A stretch of 63,204 nucleotides of DNA from Chlamydiota bacterium (GTDB taxonomy: Bacteria; Chlamydiota; Chlamydiia; Chlamydiales; SM23-39): the NCBI GenBank assembly GCA_013285585.1, contig JABDHH010000005.1:1-63204 (forward strand), in the 5' to 3' direction. The notes under the pieces are model-generated. The model made no database searches. It saw nothing but the letters and a program-made list of their open reading frames with translations, and was not told the origin of the DNA. Made by a program: the position numbers and the translations under genes. Of the stretch, positions 8,230-16,650 are shown in pieces. Position 1 is the first letter of the stretch, and each line of letters begins with the position of its first letter.

Positions 8230-8393
8230 ACTGGATTTTGTCCATTTATCGGCGCTGCGCGCCTCTGGATATTTGACCTGCAGTAGAGTGAATTTTATGC
8301 AGGTGGGTTATTTATAACCCACCTAAATAAAATTCATTCGCTGCGGGGCAAATAGCCCAGGCGCCCAGTGGCGAGAAATGGACAAAGTCCAGT
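8230..8393. repeat. Family D palindrome, copy D1 (164 bp)
   Basis: Ends are ACTGGATTTTGTCC and the reverse complement of GGACAAAGTCCAGT. Inner arms carry GGCGCTGCGCGCCTCTGGAT and a central AGGTGGGTT...AACCCACCT hairpin. Flanks are TTT on both sides. The right boundary touches the stop codon of the CysJ-like gene (TTA at 8395-8397). A closely matching copy lies at 11325. Confidence 0.85.
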
Positions 8394-8394
8394 T

Positions 8395-9507
8395 TTAATA
8401 CACGTCGGTGAGATACCGTTTGTCGGCGCGTAGTTGCTTAATGTAATGGCGGGTTTCTTCTTCGGTCATCGATCCTTCTTCGCCGACAATCCGATGAAGC
8501 ATGGCGTCGACGTCTTTGGCCATCTCTTCCGCATCCCCGCACACATAGAAAAAGGCGCCCTCTTGCAGCCAAGCCCAAAGACTTTTTCTCTCTTCATACA
8601 TCTTATGCTGGACATAGATTTTTTCGGGACCGTCGCGGGAAAAGGCGAGGTCGAGCCTGAGGCGTCCTTGAGATTCGAGCTGGGTCAAGAACGTCTCGTA
8701 GTAAAAATCGGAAGCGCGGTTCCTTTCGCCGAAAAATAGCCAATTGCGCCCCGACGCGTTCAGCGCTAGCCGCTCTTGTAGGAAGGCGCGGTAAGGGGCG
8801 ATGCCTGTTCCGGGTCCGACGAGAATCATCGAAGCGGCTGGGTCGGCGGGAAGAGTGAAATAGTTCGACGGCTGTAGATAGATCGGGATGGGGGTTACGC
8901 TCTCTTGCGCGTAGGCGCAAAGGAAATAACTGCCGATTCCTTTGCGGACCTGTCCGTTCGTGGTGTAGGTCACATAGGAGACCGTCAGATGGATCTCGTC
9001 TGGGAATACATGCGCTGAATTTGCGATCGAATAGAAGCGGGGCAAAAGAGGCATCAATTTCGTCAAATGGGAAAGGTCGTTCAAGGGATGCTTCTCGAGC
9101 AGATTGAGGAGGGTATGGGTATGGAGGAACTCGGCCAGCTTTGCTTTGTTTTCGGGAAAAAGAAGAGGGTCTTGCCCCTTTAGCAATTTGAAAAAGGGAG
9201 AGTGGACGCGGCTGATGTTGGCTTTGTGCAAGAGAAAGTCGCGAACTAACATTGCGGCGTTTTCTCTGGAATCGAAGATCGTTTCCGCTCCAAAGCATCC
9301 GAGCTTTCGGAGGATCGCTTCGACTTCCTCAGGATCATTCTGAGGCAGGATCCCAACGCTGTCGCCTACTTTAAACGGAAATTGTCCGTTTTCGATTTCC
9401 AAAGCGATATGGTAGGTTTTTTTCGTTGAAGAGAGCCCGGTCAAAAGGCCCCGTTCTTTGATACGCGAAAGGTAGGGATTCGTCCTAGAATAATTTTTTA
9501 TAGACAA
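8395..9507 (-). CDS. CysJ-like FAD/NADPH-binding flavoprotein reductase
   Basis: The 370-residue protein matches the FAD and NADPH modules of sulfite reductase flavoprotein and cytochrome P450 reductase, but lacks the N-terminal flavodoxin domain. FAD binding is shown by PRFYSIANS (near residue 156), NADP binding by GPGTGIAPYRAF (near 232), and the late YVCGDAEEMAKDV is typical. The C-terminal residue is Tyr, which stacks on FAD in this family. C. trachomatis has an equivalent annotated cysJ (CT435) without an obvious sulfite reductase, so the true electron acceptor is unknown. The gene is divergent from a small lipoprotein gene. Confidence 0.88.
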   Translation of the reverse strand: MSIKNYSRTNPYLSRIKERGLLTGLSSTKKTYHIALEIENGQFPFKVGDSVGILPQNDPEEVEAILRKLGCFGAETIFDSRENAAMLVRDFLLHKANISRVHSPFFKLLKGQDPLLFPENKAKLAEFLHTHTLLNLLEKHPLNDLSHLTKLMPLLPRFYSIANSAHVFPDEIHLTVSYVTYTTNGQVRKGIGSYFLCAYAQESVTPIPIYLQPSNYFTLPADPAASMILVGPGTGIAPYRAFLQERLALNASGRNWLFFGERNRASDFYYETFLTQLESQGRLRLDLAFSRDGPEKIYVQHKMYEERKSLWAWLQEGAFFYVCGDAEEMAKDVDAMLHRIVGEEGSMTEEETRHYIKQLRADKRYLTDVY

Positions 9508-9549
9508 GCAGTTAAATCGTGGTTAGATTGAAAATTTGTGGAGGAATTC

Positions 9550-9681
9550 ATGAGGGTGTTGATCATAATAGGTTTATGTTTCCTAATCGCAGGGTGCAGC
9601 GAGGGGAATTACAACCGCGGCTACGTCATCTCCAAAGCGCAAATGGAACCAGAAGCAGAAAAAGATGAGGCTGAAAAGTAG
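9550..9681 (+). CDS. Small lipoprotein, 43 residues
   Basis: The frame starts at ATG 9550 behind an excellent GGAGG site 7 nt upstream. It encodes a hydrophobic N-terminus ending in the lipobox LIAGC (C16), then 27 polar, Glu-rich residues. It should be processed by Lsp and acylated by Lnt (present at 50395). It lies just downstream of gltX, which ends at 9697 on the other strand. In C. trachomatis the small lipoprotein gene omcA also neighbours gltX (CT444/CT445), but this protein has only two Cys, so I do not call it OmcA. Confidence 0.75.
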   Translation: MRVLIIIGLCFLIAGCSEGNYNRGYVISKAQMEPEAEKDEAEK

Positions 9682-9696
9682 GTTTTGGGATTGTCT

Positions 9697-11217
9697 TTAT
9701 TGGACAGCTCCTGCGGCACCAGCTAGTTCGCGGCAATTTTTCTTTTCCCATCCTTTCTTGAGGAGATCCATTCGTTTGTTCGAAATTCCGCCGAGCGTTT
9801 CGATCGCGGTAAGGAATCGGACTCTGAGAATATCTTTGCCTAGCAGTGTCGCGGAATCGAAAAGAGGAGGGCCCATGTGCTTGCCCATCACAGTGGCGAA
9901 GAGTATTTGCATCACTACTTTTTTGTGATGGACGCCGAATCTCTCGGACGCTTCGTGGGAGGCTTTTTCAAGTCCGGCTCCGCTCCAGTCTTCTTGTTCG
10001 TCGAGACTCCAGATGATCCCTTGGAGAATGCAGCTGACGACATCGGACGAAACGTTCTTCGGACAAAGAAGCTCGGGTGTATATTTCATGTCGGCGATGA
10101 AGAAAAAGTCGCAGAGCTGGATGAAATCGGTAAATGTCTTGATCCGCGTGTGGACAAGAGGCATCAGCTTCCGCATAAACGCTTCATTGAATTTCCAATC
10201 GGACAGGCGATTCCAAAGCTGATCTTCCGGGATCGATTCGATGATTTTTTTTTGGTTGACCCAACCGAGTTTTTGGATATCGAAGAAGGCGCCTGAAATA
10301 CCGATCCGTTTTGGATCGAAATCGCGGACGATCTCGTCCAGAGTATAGATCTCCCGTTCTCCGGTCATGCTGTATCCCATGAGAGTGAGGAAATTCACGA
10401 GAGCTTCGGGTAGATAGCCGCTGTCTCGGAAATAAAAAATCGACGTGGGGTTTTTCCTTTTCGACAATTTCTTGCCTTCTTTGCCGAGGAGCAAAGGCAT
10501 GTGCATGAAGACGGGCGTCTTCCATCCGAAGGATTCGTAAAGAAGGATGTGCTTCGGGGTTGAACTCATCCATTCGTCGCCGCGGATCACATGAGTGATT
10601 TTCATCAAATAGTCGTCGACTACATTTGCTAGGTGGTAAGTCGGGAAACCGTCCGATTTCAAAAGGACCTGGTCGTCGATGTCGGCCCATGGAGCTGAGA
10701 TCCGTCCTTTGATCTGATCTTCGAAAACGCACTCGCCTGTCAGAGGCACCTTGAGACGGATCACGAAAGACTGTCCCGCCTCTTCGCGCTCCCGAACCTC
10801 TTGCGGACTCAAATTGCGGTATCTTCGGTCGTACCCGACCCGTTTTCCTTGGGCCGCAGCCAATTCGCGCATTTCGGTCAGCTCTTCCGGCGTGGCAAAA
10901 CATTTATATGCATGGCCCCTATCTAGCAATTCATAAACGTACTTGCGGTAAATCTCAGTCCTCTCCGATTGCCTGTAAGGTCCAAAGGGGCCGCCCATGT
11001 CGGGACCCTCGTCCCAATCGATCTTGCACCAGCGTAGGGCGTCCATGATATTTTTTTCGTATTCAGGACGGCTGCGCGACTGGTCGGTATCTTCGATCCT
11101 GAGGATGAATTTTCCTTTGAAATGGCGCGCGAAAATCAAGTTGAAGAGGGCGATATAGGCGGTCCCGACATGGGGATCTCCTGTCGGAGAGGGAGCGATA
11201 CGAACTCGTACAATCAT
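9697..11217 (-). CDS. gltX: Glutamyl-tRNA synthetase
   Basis: This class I synthetase charges tRNA-Glu. The HIGH-type motif appears as PSPTGDPHVGT at residues 9-19 and the KMSKS-type motif as KKLSKRKNP near residue 253. Length is 506, normal for the family. Chlamydiae use a non-discriminating GluRS together with the GatCAB amidotransferase; that cannot be read from the sequence here. AAGGAAG lies before the ATG. Upstream are a perfect GAAATCGCCC/GGGCGATTTC hairpin (11267-11293) and repeat D2. Confidence 0.96.
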   Translation of the reverse strand: MIVRVRIAPSPTGDPHVGTAYIALFNLIFARHFKGKFILRIEDTDQSRSRPEYEKNIMDALRWCKIDWDEGPDMGGPFGPYRQSERTEIYRKYVYELLDRGHAYKCFATPEELTEMRELAAAQGKRVGYDRRYRNLSPQEVREREEAGQSFVIRLKVPLTGECVFEDQIKGRISAPWADIDDQVLLKSDGFPTYHLANVVDDYLMKITHVIRGDEWMSSTPKHILLYESFGWKTPVFMHMPLLLGKEGKKLSKRKNPTSIFYFRDSGYLPEALVNFLTLMGYSMTGEREIYTLDEIVRDFDPKRIGISGAFFDIQKLGWVNQKKIIESIPEDQLWNRLSDWKFNEAFMRKLMPLVHTRIKTFTDFIQLCDFFFIADMKYTPELLCPKNVSSDVVSCILQGIIWSLDEQEDWSGAGLEKASHEASERFGVHHKKVVMQILFATVMGKHMGPPLFDSATLLGKDILRVRFLTAIETLGGISNKRMDLLKKGWEKKNCRELAGAAGAVQ

Positions 11218-11266
11218 TTTTTTTCTTCCTTGACCTCTTGGGTTAATAACCTGAGTTCATTTTGGT

Positions 11267-11293
11267 GAAATCGCCCCTATTTTGGGCGATTTC
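11267..11293. promoter_or_regulatory. Perfect hairpin in the gltX leader
   Basis: GAAATCGCCC and GGGCGATTTC form a 10-bp perfect stem with a 7-nt loop, about 50 bp upstream of the gltX ATG on the minus strand. There is no long T-run after it, so a simple terminator for tsp is uncertain. A leader structure or terminator remnant are both possible. Confidence 0.5.
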
Positions 11294-11324
11294 GCGCAGG
11301 TCAAATGGTTTACTTTATTGTTTA

Positions 11325-11487
11325 ACTGGACTTTGTCCATTTATCGGCGCTGCGCGCCTCTGGATATTTGCCCCGCAGCGAATGAATTTTATTTAGGTGG
11401 GTTAAATAACCCACCTGCATAAAATTCACTCTACTGCAGGGCAAATATCCAGAGGCGCGCAGCGCCGATAAATGGACAAAGTCCAGT
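11325..11487. repeat. Family D palindrome, copy D2 (163 bp, TSD TTA)
   Basis: The element runs ACTGGACTTTGTCC...GGACAAAGTCCAGT with perfect long arms, and is flanked by TTA at 11322-11324 and 11488-11490. It matches D1 (8230), but the central part lies in the opposite orientation. It lies between gltX and tsp. Confidence 0.92.
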
Positions 11488-11518
11488 TTAACAGTCCTTA
11501 AAGATTGTTTCAGCGCCG

Positions 11519-13513
11519 TTAACGCTGATTCAAATTCAGGGCGCCTCCTTCCAAAATCCGAGAGCTTTCAAGTGGAACGGGTATAGCTGGCGCCATCAGA
11601 TATACCAAGTCTTTCATGATATTCAAAGCTTCTGCATATTGTAGGTCGTTTTGTCCGAATGAGTCAATCTCAGGAGAGTCGAAATTTTTCTTTCCCAATT
11701 CAGTTAGGAAACTTTGATAGCGTTTATTGCCTTCGATCCGGAGTTTCGAATTTTTCTTGAGATGGTTGAAGTGCGGAACGTAAATTGAGAGGCGCGGCTG
11801 CAGGTTGGTGCGATAGTGCGAGCCGAGCTGAAGACGGTGGAAAGCGGACAGGTCGGACAGATTGTCTTCGAAATGAGGCTCGATTTCATCATTTGCTAGG
11901 GGAAATTTGGCGAATTTCTCTCCGATGTCGATCTGGGAAAGAAGCCCGGGGACGACAATATCGGAGCGTACTCCTTGCAGCTGCGGACTTTTCCCTGAGA
12001 CGGTGTAGTATCGTCCGCGCGTCACTTTGAATTCGCCTTGAGGATTCACTTTAGGATTGTTGATGGGGTCCAAGGTAAAAGTTTGGAACGATCCTTTCCC
12101 GAAGGTGTGCTCGTCGCCAACGACCACAGCCCGGCCATAGTCCTGGAGAGTCTGGGCGACGATTTCGGCTGCAGATGCCGAGGCCCGGTTCACGAGGATG
12201 ATCAAGGGTCCTTCCCATACCGGCTTCCCTTCGACTTCACGCAAATGCTGCAATTTTCCCGTATTGTCTTTGACCGAGACAACGATTCCCTTGGTAATGA
12301 AAAGGCCTGTGACCGAAACTGCCTGGGTCAGAAGGCCGCCGGCATTGCCGCGAAGGTCGACGATCACCCCATTGAGCTTGTAGTCTTTTTTGACTTGCTC
12401 AAGAGCTTTGCGCATATCTTGCGCAGAGGAATATTTTTGGTCTTGATAGAACGAAAAGAGGCGGAGCATCGCGATTTGGCCGTCTCCGTAAGGTTCGAGA
12501 TGGGTCTCTAGACGAGATTCCTCGAGGACGACCTCGCCGCGGATCAGCTCCAGCTCCATCATTTCCCCGTCTCGTAAAAAAGTGAGGTGGACAGACGTTC
12601 CTTTTTCCCCTCGGATCAGCTCGACAGCTTCGGTAATATCCATCCCCACGACAGGTTCATGATTGACCGCCAAAATCTTGTCGTTGATCTTTAGCTTCAT
12701 GCTTTGTTGAGCAGGGCTGTTTTCCAAAATCCGCATGATGGTCAGACCGTCCAAGTCGTCACGCAGTTGCGCGCCGATCCCGAAAAGACGCTGTTGGACT
12801 TGAATCATAAATTGGTTGGCTTCGCTCGGAGTAAAATAATTCGTATGGGCATCGAGGGCGGAGGTGGCCGCTTTCAGCACGTGCGTCAGAATGATCTTCG
12901 ATTGTTCATCGGCTGTTTGCCCTGTCAATTCCGCCTCCCGATTGATGCGCCGTTTTTGGAGCCGCTGGATAAAGCGGTCCCGGGTCTCCTCCTTCATCTT
13001 ATCGGCGGCCTCGAGTTGCAGGGCTTTGATCCGCGTTATGCGAGTCTTTAAGTCCTCGTAGCTCGCAACCCATACGAGATCTTTGAACTCTTCGCTTTTT
13101 ACTCCAACGGGCAATACCGATCCGGCAATCTCGCTTTCGAGTGTATTTCTTCTCTCAATGGCTTTTAAGAAGACGGAATGGATTTCATGGAAAACCGAAT
13201 AATCGGTGGTTTTGAAGCCTCCCAAAGCTCTTTGAAGAACGGCATCCGTAGGTTGGGTCCAGATTCCGATATCGGTATCTAGAAAATAGGTTTTCGTCGG
13301 GTCCAATTCATCGAGATAATTTTGCAAGACTCTTTTCATCAATTCGGGAGTAAAAGATTTATAGGATACGTGAGCGCGAAGCACTTCTTCGATTTTTGCC
13401 TTAGCATCGCCCGGAGATATCTGCGGCATGCGGCACTCGGCCGCAAAAACGCACAATATAAAAATGAGGATTAGGAATCTTTTCGGCACACTACCTATTA
13501 TTGATTTTTTCAT
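11519..13513 (-). CDS. prc: Tail-specific protease (S41 family, CT441-like)
   Basis: The product is 664 residues from ATG 13513, preceded by GGAGCAGG. The longer frame to 13672 adds residues with no signal sequence and was rejected. A signal peptide (about residues 1-26) leads to a PDZ domain (about 200-280) and the S41 protease core. The catalytic Ser in NRASASAAEI and Lys in HTFGKGSFQ are visible. It should act in the periplasm on C-terminal tails. C. trachomatis Tsp (CT441) is its likely ortholog. A second copy of its last 16 codons lies upstream at 13679-13737. Confidence 0.93.
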   Translation of the reverse strand: MKKSIIGSVPKRFLILIFILCVFAAECRMPQISPGDAKAKIEEVLRAHVSYKSFTPELMKRVLQNYLDELDPTKTYFLDTDIGIWTQPTDAVLQRALGGFKTTDYSVFHEIHSVFLKAIERRNTLESEIAGSVLPVGVKSEEFKDLVWVASYEDLKTRITRIKALQLEAADKMKEETRDRFIQRLQKRRINREAELTGQTADEQSKIILTHVLKAATSALDAHTNYFTPSEANQFMIQVQQRLFGIGAQLRDDLDGLTIMRILENSPAQQSMKLKINDKILAVNHEPVVGMDITEAVELIRGEKGTSVHLTFLRDGEMMELELIRGEVVLEESRLETHLEPYGDGQIAMLRLFSFYQDQKYSSAQDMRKALEQVKKDYKLNGVIVDLRGNAGGLLTQAVSVTGLFITKGIVVSVKDNTGKLQHLREVEGKPVWEGPLIILVNRASASAAEIVAQTLQDYGRAVVVGDEHTFGKGSFQTFTLDPINNPKVNPQGEFKVTRGRYYTVSGKSPQLQGVRSDIVVPGLLSQIDIGEKFAKFPLANDEIEPHFEDNLSDLSAFHRLQLGSHYRTNLQPRLSIYVPHFNHLKKNSKLRIEGNKRYQSFLTELGKKNFDSPEIDSFGQNDLQYAEALNIMKDLVYLMAPAIPVPLESSRILEGGALNLNQR

Positions 13514-13678
13514 CCTGCTCCGTTGATACCTCGGTATTTTCAAACCAAATGTTGGGCTCGAGAGATACACTGATGCCACTACAAAGTTGTGGTTTTGGCG
13601 GCGTCGGCAGCCACTAAATTTGAATCCGCCTGCATCGCTCAACTTATCCAAGTTGAGCTGCTTCGGTGCCATTTCATT

Positions 13679-13737
13679 GATTCAAATTCAGGGCGCCTCC
13701 TTCCAAAATCCGAGAGCTTTCAAGTAGAAGGAGTATA
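13679..13737 (-). pseudogene. Relic of a second tsp copy (last codons plus stop)
   Basis: On the minus strand this segment reads LESSRILEGGALNLNQ followed by TGA, identical to the end of tsp (11526-11580) over nearly 50 bp. Similarity fades upstream. It lies 165 bp before the tsp start in the same orientation. This is what a tandem duplication of tsp would leave after the upstream copy was deleted. Confidence 0.8.
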
Positions 13738-14046
13738 TACGAAAGTTAATATTGCCCCCCAAACTTTGAATCAAAAATCGGCTCAAAAGAACCGAAAAAT
13801 CGACAGAAAGTGAATCCGTTAACAGTCTCTTAAGAGAAGATTTTGAAATGATTTTCGAATAGGGAATTAATTTTAAATAAAAAACAGGAAAAAGAACTCC
13901 AAAAAAACCTTCCTCTTATTCAATTTGGCTCATAGAGCTCCCTATCCGGCTATAAATGTAAAGGTCTCATATTTATAGTGTTCGGGTGTTTTGAACTGTC
14001 CCGATAATAAATAATTAAGTGGTTAATGTGAAATATGCGAATTTCG
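13738..14046. other. Non-coding region upstream of euo with a family F fragment
   Basis: Around 13722-13815 the sequence resembles the right half of family F repeats (AATATTGCCCCCCAAA... AAAGAACC...CGACAG). From 13820 to 14046 it is AT-rich with no gene that I can support, and probably belongs to the euo control region. Confidence 0.5.
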
Positions 14047-14075
14047 TTGAAATTAAGTTCGTATTATGAAATAAT
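14047..14075 (+). promoter_or_regulatory. Candidate euo promoter
   Basis: TTGAAA (14047-14052), a 17-bp spacer and AATAAT (14070-14075) form a good sigma-66-type promoter about 125 bp before the euo ATG. This fits the early, constitutive transcription known for euo in Chlamydia. Other AT-rich hexamers nearby could serve instead. Confidence 0.45.
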
Positions 14076-14199
14076 GGTTAGTGAAAACAGAAAATTAATA
14101 TCGTTCGGAATTTGTGGGTCTTTGAAGAAATTATCTCTTTAAAAGATCTTGCCGAAGAAAAAAGTTATAAACAGAAGTAATTTGGAGGAAGGAATAATC

Positions 14200-14643
14200 A
14201 TGAACGACAAAATGCCATGGGAGCAAAATCAAGCTCAAGGGCGCGAAGCAACAAAGGTGGTCTCGATCACTGAAGCCGCCCGAATCAATAATGTGACCCG
14301 TCAAGCTATTTACGTAGCGATTAAGCAAAAAAAACTAAAAGCATCGAAAGATTCAACTCGCTGGACAATCCATCTTGACGATCTCGATGAATATAGAAAA
14401 AACAAATACTCCCGTACAAAGTCTATGTACGCTGGAGAACTTCTTTTTGATAACCGAAAAGGTTACCATTCCGTCAATCAAGCCGCAAAACTTCTCAATG
14501 TTCCTGCTCAAAAGATCTATTATGCAACGCGCGTAGGATTGTTGAAAGCGCATCGCAAAGGCGCAGCTTGGGTGATCCATTCCGACGACATTAAAGGATA
14601 TCAGGAAAATTACCTGAATCGCAGCACGCAAGTCGGCACCTAA
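14200..14643 (+). CDS. euo: Euo, chlamydial late-gene repressor with two helix-turn-helix/excisionase-like domains
   Basis: The 147-residue protein starts at ATG 14200 after GGAGGAAGG; the longer TTG frame is rejected. It holds two related helix-turn-helix units: SITEAARINNVTRQAIYVAI (about residues 23-42) and the matching SVNQAAKLLNVPAQKIYYAT (about 92-111). Each is followed by a W-[TV]-IH strand segment, as in excisionase/MerR-like binding domains. The whole sequence closely follows Euo of Chlamydia from memory. There Euo is made early and represses late, RB-to-EB conversion genes. It lies next to recJ and tsp as in C. trachomatis (CT446, CT447, CT441). Confidence 0.9.
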   Translation: MNDKMPWEQNQAQGREATKVVSITEAARINNVTRQAIYVAIKQKKLKASKDSTRWTIHLDDLDEYRKNKYSRTKSMYAGELLFDNRKGYHSVNQAAKLLNVPAQKIYYATRVGLLKAHRKGAAWVIHSDDIKGYQENYLNRSTQVGT

Positions 14644-14667
14644 ACGAAAATAAAAAGAATTCCTTCA

Positions 14668-14704
14668 AAAAAATCGCTCACTTCGAGAGGGCGATTTTTT
14701 TTAT
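14668..14704 (+). terminator. Rho-independent terminator after euo
   Basis: AAATCGC(T)C and GAGGGCGATTT pair around a 6-nt loop and are followed by a run of eight T. The hairpin starts 25 bp after the euo stop codon. Confidence 0.85.
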
Positions 14705-14728
14705 CATTTCATTAAAATAATTACTTCT

Positions 14729-14908
14729 GAGCCAATTGCAAAACTCGCGGGACCAACAAAATCGCCCTTTTAAGCCATTTTGCCCCCTTGTGGCCGAGCC
14801 CTACTTTGCTCAAAGTTGTGCTCGGCCACAAGGTAAAGGGCCTACGGCCCAGGCAAACTGGCTGAAAATCATCGATTTTTCTGGCGCCGGGAGTTTTGCA
14901 ATTGCCTC
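14729..14908. repeat. Family E palindrome, copy E1 (180 bp, TSD TTCT)
   Basis: Ends GAGCCAATTGCAAAACTC and GAGTTTTGCAATTGCCTC are inverted repeats. TTCT flanks both sides (14725-14728 and 14909-14912). TTCT is the complement of the AGAA found around copy E3. The right duplication overlaps the recJ stop codon (CTA at 14911-14913). The interior contains GTGGCCGAGC...GCTCGGCCAC. Confidence 0.9.
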
Positions 14909-14910
14909 TT

Positions 14911-16650
14911 CTATTTTACCTGAAAGTCTTTGACTAAGAGTTGGATGCTGGCTTTATTTAGCAACATGTTGATTTGAGGGGTAAAAGCCACGCTCAAAGG
15001 GAGGTTTTTGCCCCGAATTTCGTCTTTTCGGTCGGCCAGCCCGAATGCGATCCCTTCGAGCATTCGATCGTCTTGTTCGAGAAAAAGCTTGAGATGGTAT
15101 TTCCCAACGACTTTGGGGGGCCAGATTTGGATGGCGTCGCAGAAAAGGATAGGAGGGGGGTTTTCGTTGCCGAAGGGTTCCAGAAGATGGAGGGATTCCA
15201 TGAAGTCGAAAGTGAGTTCGCTGAAGTTGATCTTGGCATCGAGATAAAGTTTCGCTACGACGTCGTTATCCTTCAATTCCCGTTCGGCGGCTTCGATGAA
15301 TCGTTTTTTGAATATTGGGATGTTTTCTTCCTTCATCGTCAGCCCTGCGGCATAGTCGTGCCCTCCAAAATTGATGAGGAGACCTTCATTCGCTTTTAAA
15401 ATTGGGAGAAGGGGAAATTCCGGAATTGTGCGCAGTGATCCTTTTCCGATGCCTTGTTCGATTGAAATGATCGCGGTCGGCCGATTGTACTGTTTGGCGA
15501 TCCGGGCGGAAAGGATCGCAATAATTCCGGGATGCCATTTTTCCGAACTGAGAACGATCGCTTTTTCCTGAAGAAGATCGGGGTTTTGGAAAATAATGCC
15601 TTCGATGTCGTCCGATGCTTCCCGTTCAATTTTTTGTCTTTCTAAATTATTCAAATCAAGTTCCTTGGCAAGCTGTTCGGCTTCGAGTTGCCCATGGAGC
15701 AAGAGGAGTTCGACTCCTTTGATCGGATCCGCGATGCGTCCAAGGCTGTTGAGACGGGGGGCGATTTTTGAAGCTACGTCGGCCGGAGAAATGTCCTTCG
15801 TCTCCATTTCGCTCAATTCAATCAGTTTGGCGAGGCCTACGCGCTTCATTTGGCGCATCTGCTTGAGGCCGTAGCGCACGAGGATTCGGTTTTCTCCTTT
15901 GAGAGCTCCCATGTCGCCGATTAAACCAAGGGCTACGAGATCGAGGTATTGTTTCAAATCGATCTTGGTAGGGCTGATCTCTTCGTTTTCTATGAGAACG
16001 TTCGTCAGAGCATGGGCTAGCTTGAAGGCGACGCCTACCCCTGTCAATTCTCGGTTGGGATAAGTGCTGTTAAATAATTTCGGATTCAGCGTTGCAACGC
16101 ATAAGGGAATTTTCGATGTCGGCTCGTGATGATCGGTAATGATGACATCAATTCCATGTTTGACGACTTCTTCAATTTCTTTTGCAGCTGTAATTCCGCA
16201 ATCGACCGTAATGAGCAAGGTACACTTTCTCTCAAGAGCGAATTGCAAGGCGTCCCCGATCAGGCTTTTTTTCAACATCGCCCGATTTGGAATGTCAAAA
16301 TAGACATTGGCCCCGACTTCGCGTAAAAATTCGGTCAGGAGAGCCGCCGCTGTCATCCCATCGACATCATTGTCTCCATAGATCAGAATCGGTTCCTTTT
16401 TTCGGATGGCAATCAAAACCCGATCGATCGCCTTGTCCATATCGGGAAAAAGATCGGGTTCGAAAAGATTCGGCAGTTTTGCATAGAGAAATTCGTGGAT
16501 TTCCTGGAGCGTTTTAAACCCTCGGGATATCAAAGTTTGCGCAGTGACGGGATGAATGTTGAATTCAGTGATGATTTCTTGGAGAAACGCGGGATCTTTA
16601 TTCGGGTAGATCCATAAAGGCGCCTTGGCTTTCGATGCGACAGAATTCAT
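14911..16650 (-). CDS. recJ: Single-stranded-DNA exonuclease RecJ
   Basis: RecJ degrades single-stranded DNA 5' to 3' in recombination and mismatch repair. The 579-residue product shows the DHH phosphoesterase motifs: YGDNDVDGMTAAAL (near residue 93), LITVDCGI (near 144), the ITDHHEP signature (near 170) and the late NFGGHDYAAGLTM (near 435). Length agrees with the family (about 575). The ATG at 16650 follows GAGGGG at a long spacing. A family E repeat duplicates sequence across its stop codon. secDF lies upstream on the same strand, as in C. trachomatis (CT447/CT448). Confidence 0.95.
   Translation of the reverse strand: MNSVASKAKAPLWIYPNKDPAFLQEIITEFNIHPVTAQTLISRGFKTLQEIHEFLYAKLPNLFEPDLFPDMDKAIDRVLIAIRKKEPILIYGDNDVDGMTAAALLTEFLREVGANVYFDIPNRAMLKKSLIGDALQFALERKCTLLITVDCGITAAKEIEEVVKHGIDVIITDHHEPTSKIPLCVATLNPKLFNSTYPNRELTGVGVAFKLAHALTNVLIENEEISPTKIDLKQYLDLVALGLIGDMGALKGENRILVRYGLKQMRQMKRVGLAKLIELSEMETKDISPADVASKIAPRLNSLGRIADPIKGVELLLLHGQLEAEQLAKELDLNNLERQKIEREASDDIEGIIFQNPDLLQEKAIVLSSEKWHPGIIAILSARIAKQYNRPTAIISIEQGIGKGSLRTIPEFPLLPILKANEGLLINFGGHDYAAGLTMKEENIPIFKKRFIEAAERELKDNDVVAKLYLDAKINFSELTFDFMESLHLLEPFGNENPPPILFCDAIQIWPPKVVGKYHLKLFLEQDDRMLEGIAFGLADRKDEIRGKNLPLSVAFTPQINMLLNKASIQLLVKDFQVK

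Noticed and set aside
10184-10903. 239-codon frame inside gltX on the same strand, another frame
   Set aside because: Arg/Pro-rich shadow frame of a confidently identified synthetase.
13514-13672. 53-residue N-terminal extension of tsp
   Set aside because: It lies between the duplicated tsp tail and the real start; ATG 13513 has a ribosome site and gives a signal peptide.
14149-14199. 17-codon extension of euo from TTG
   Set aside because: GGAGGAAGG points to ATG 14200, and the extension has no similarity to Euo.
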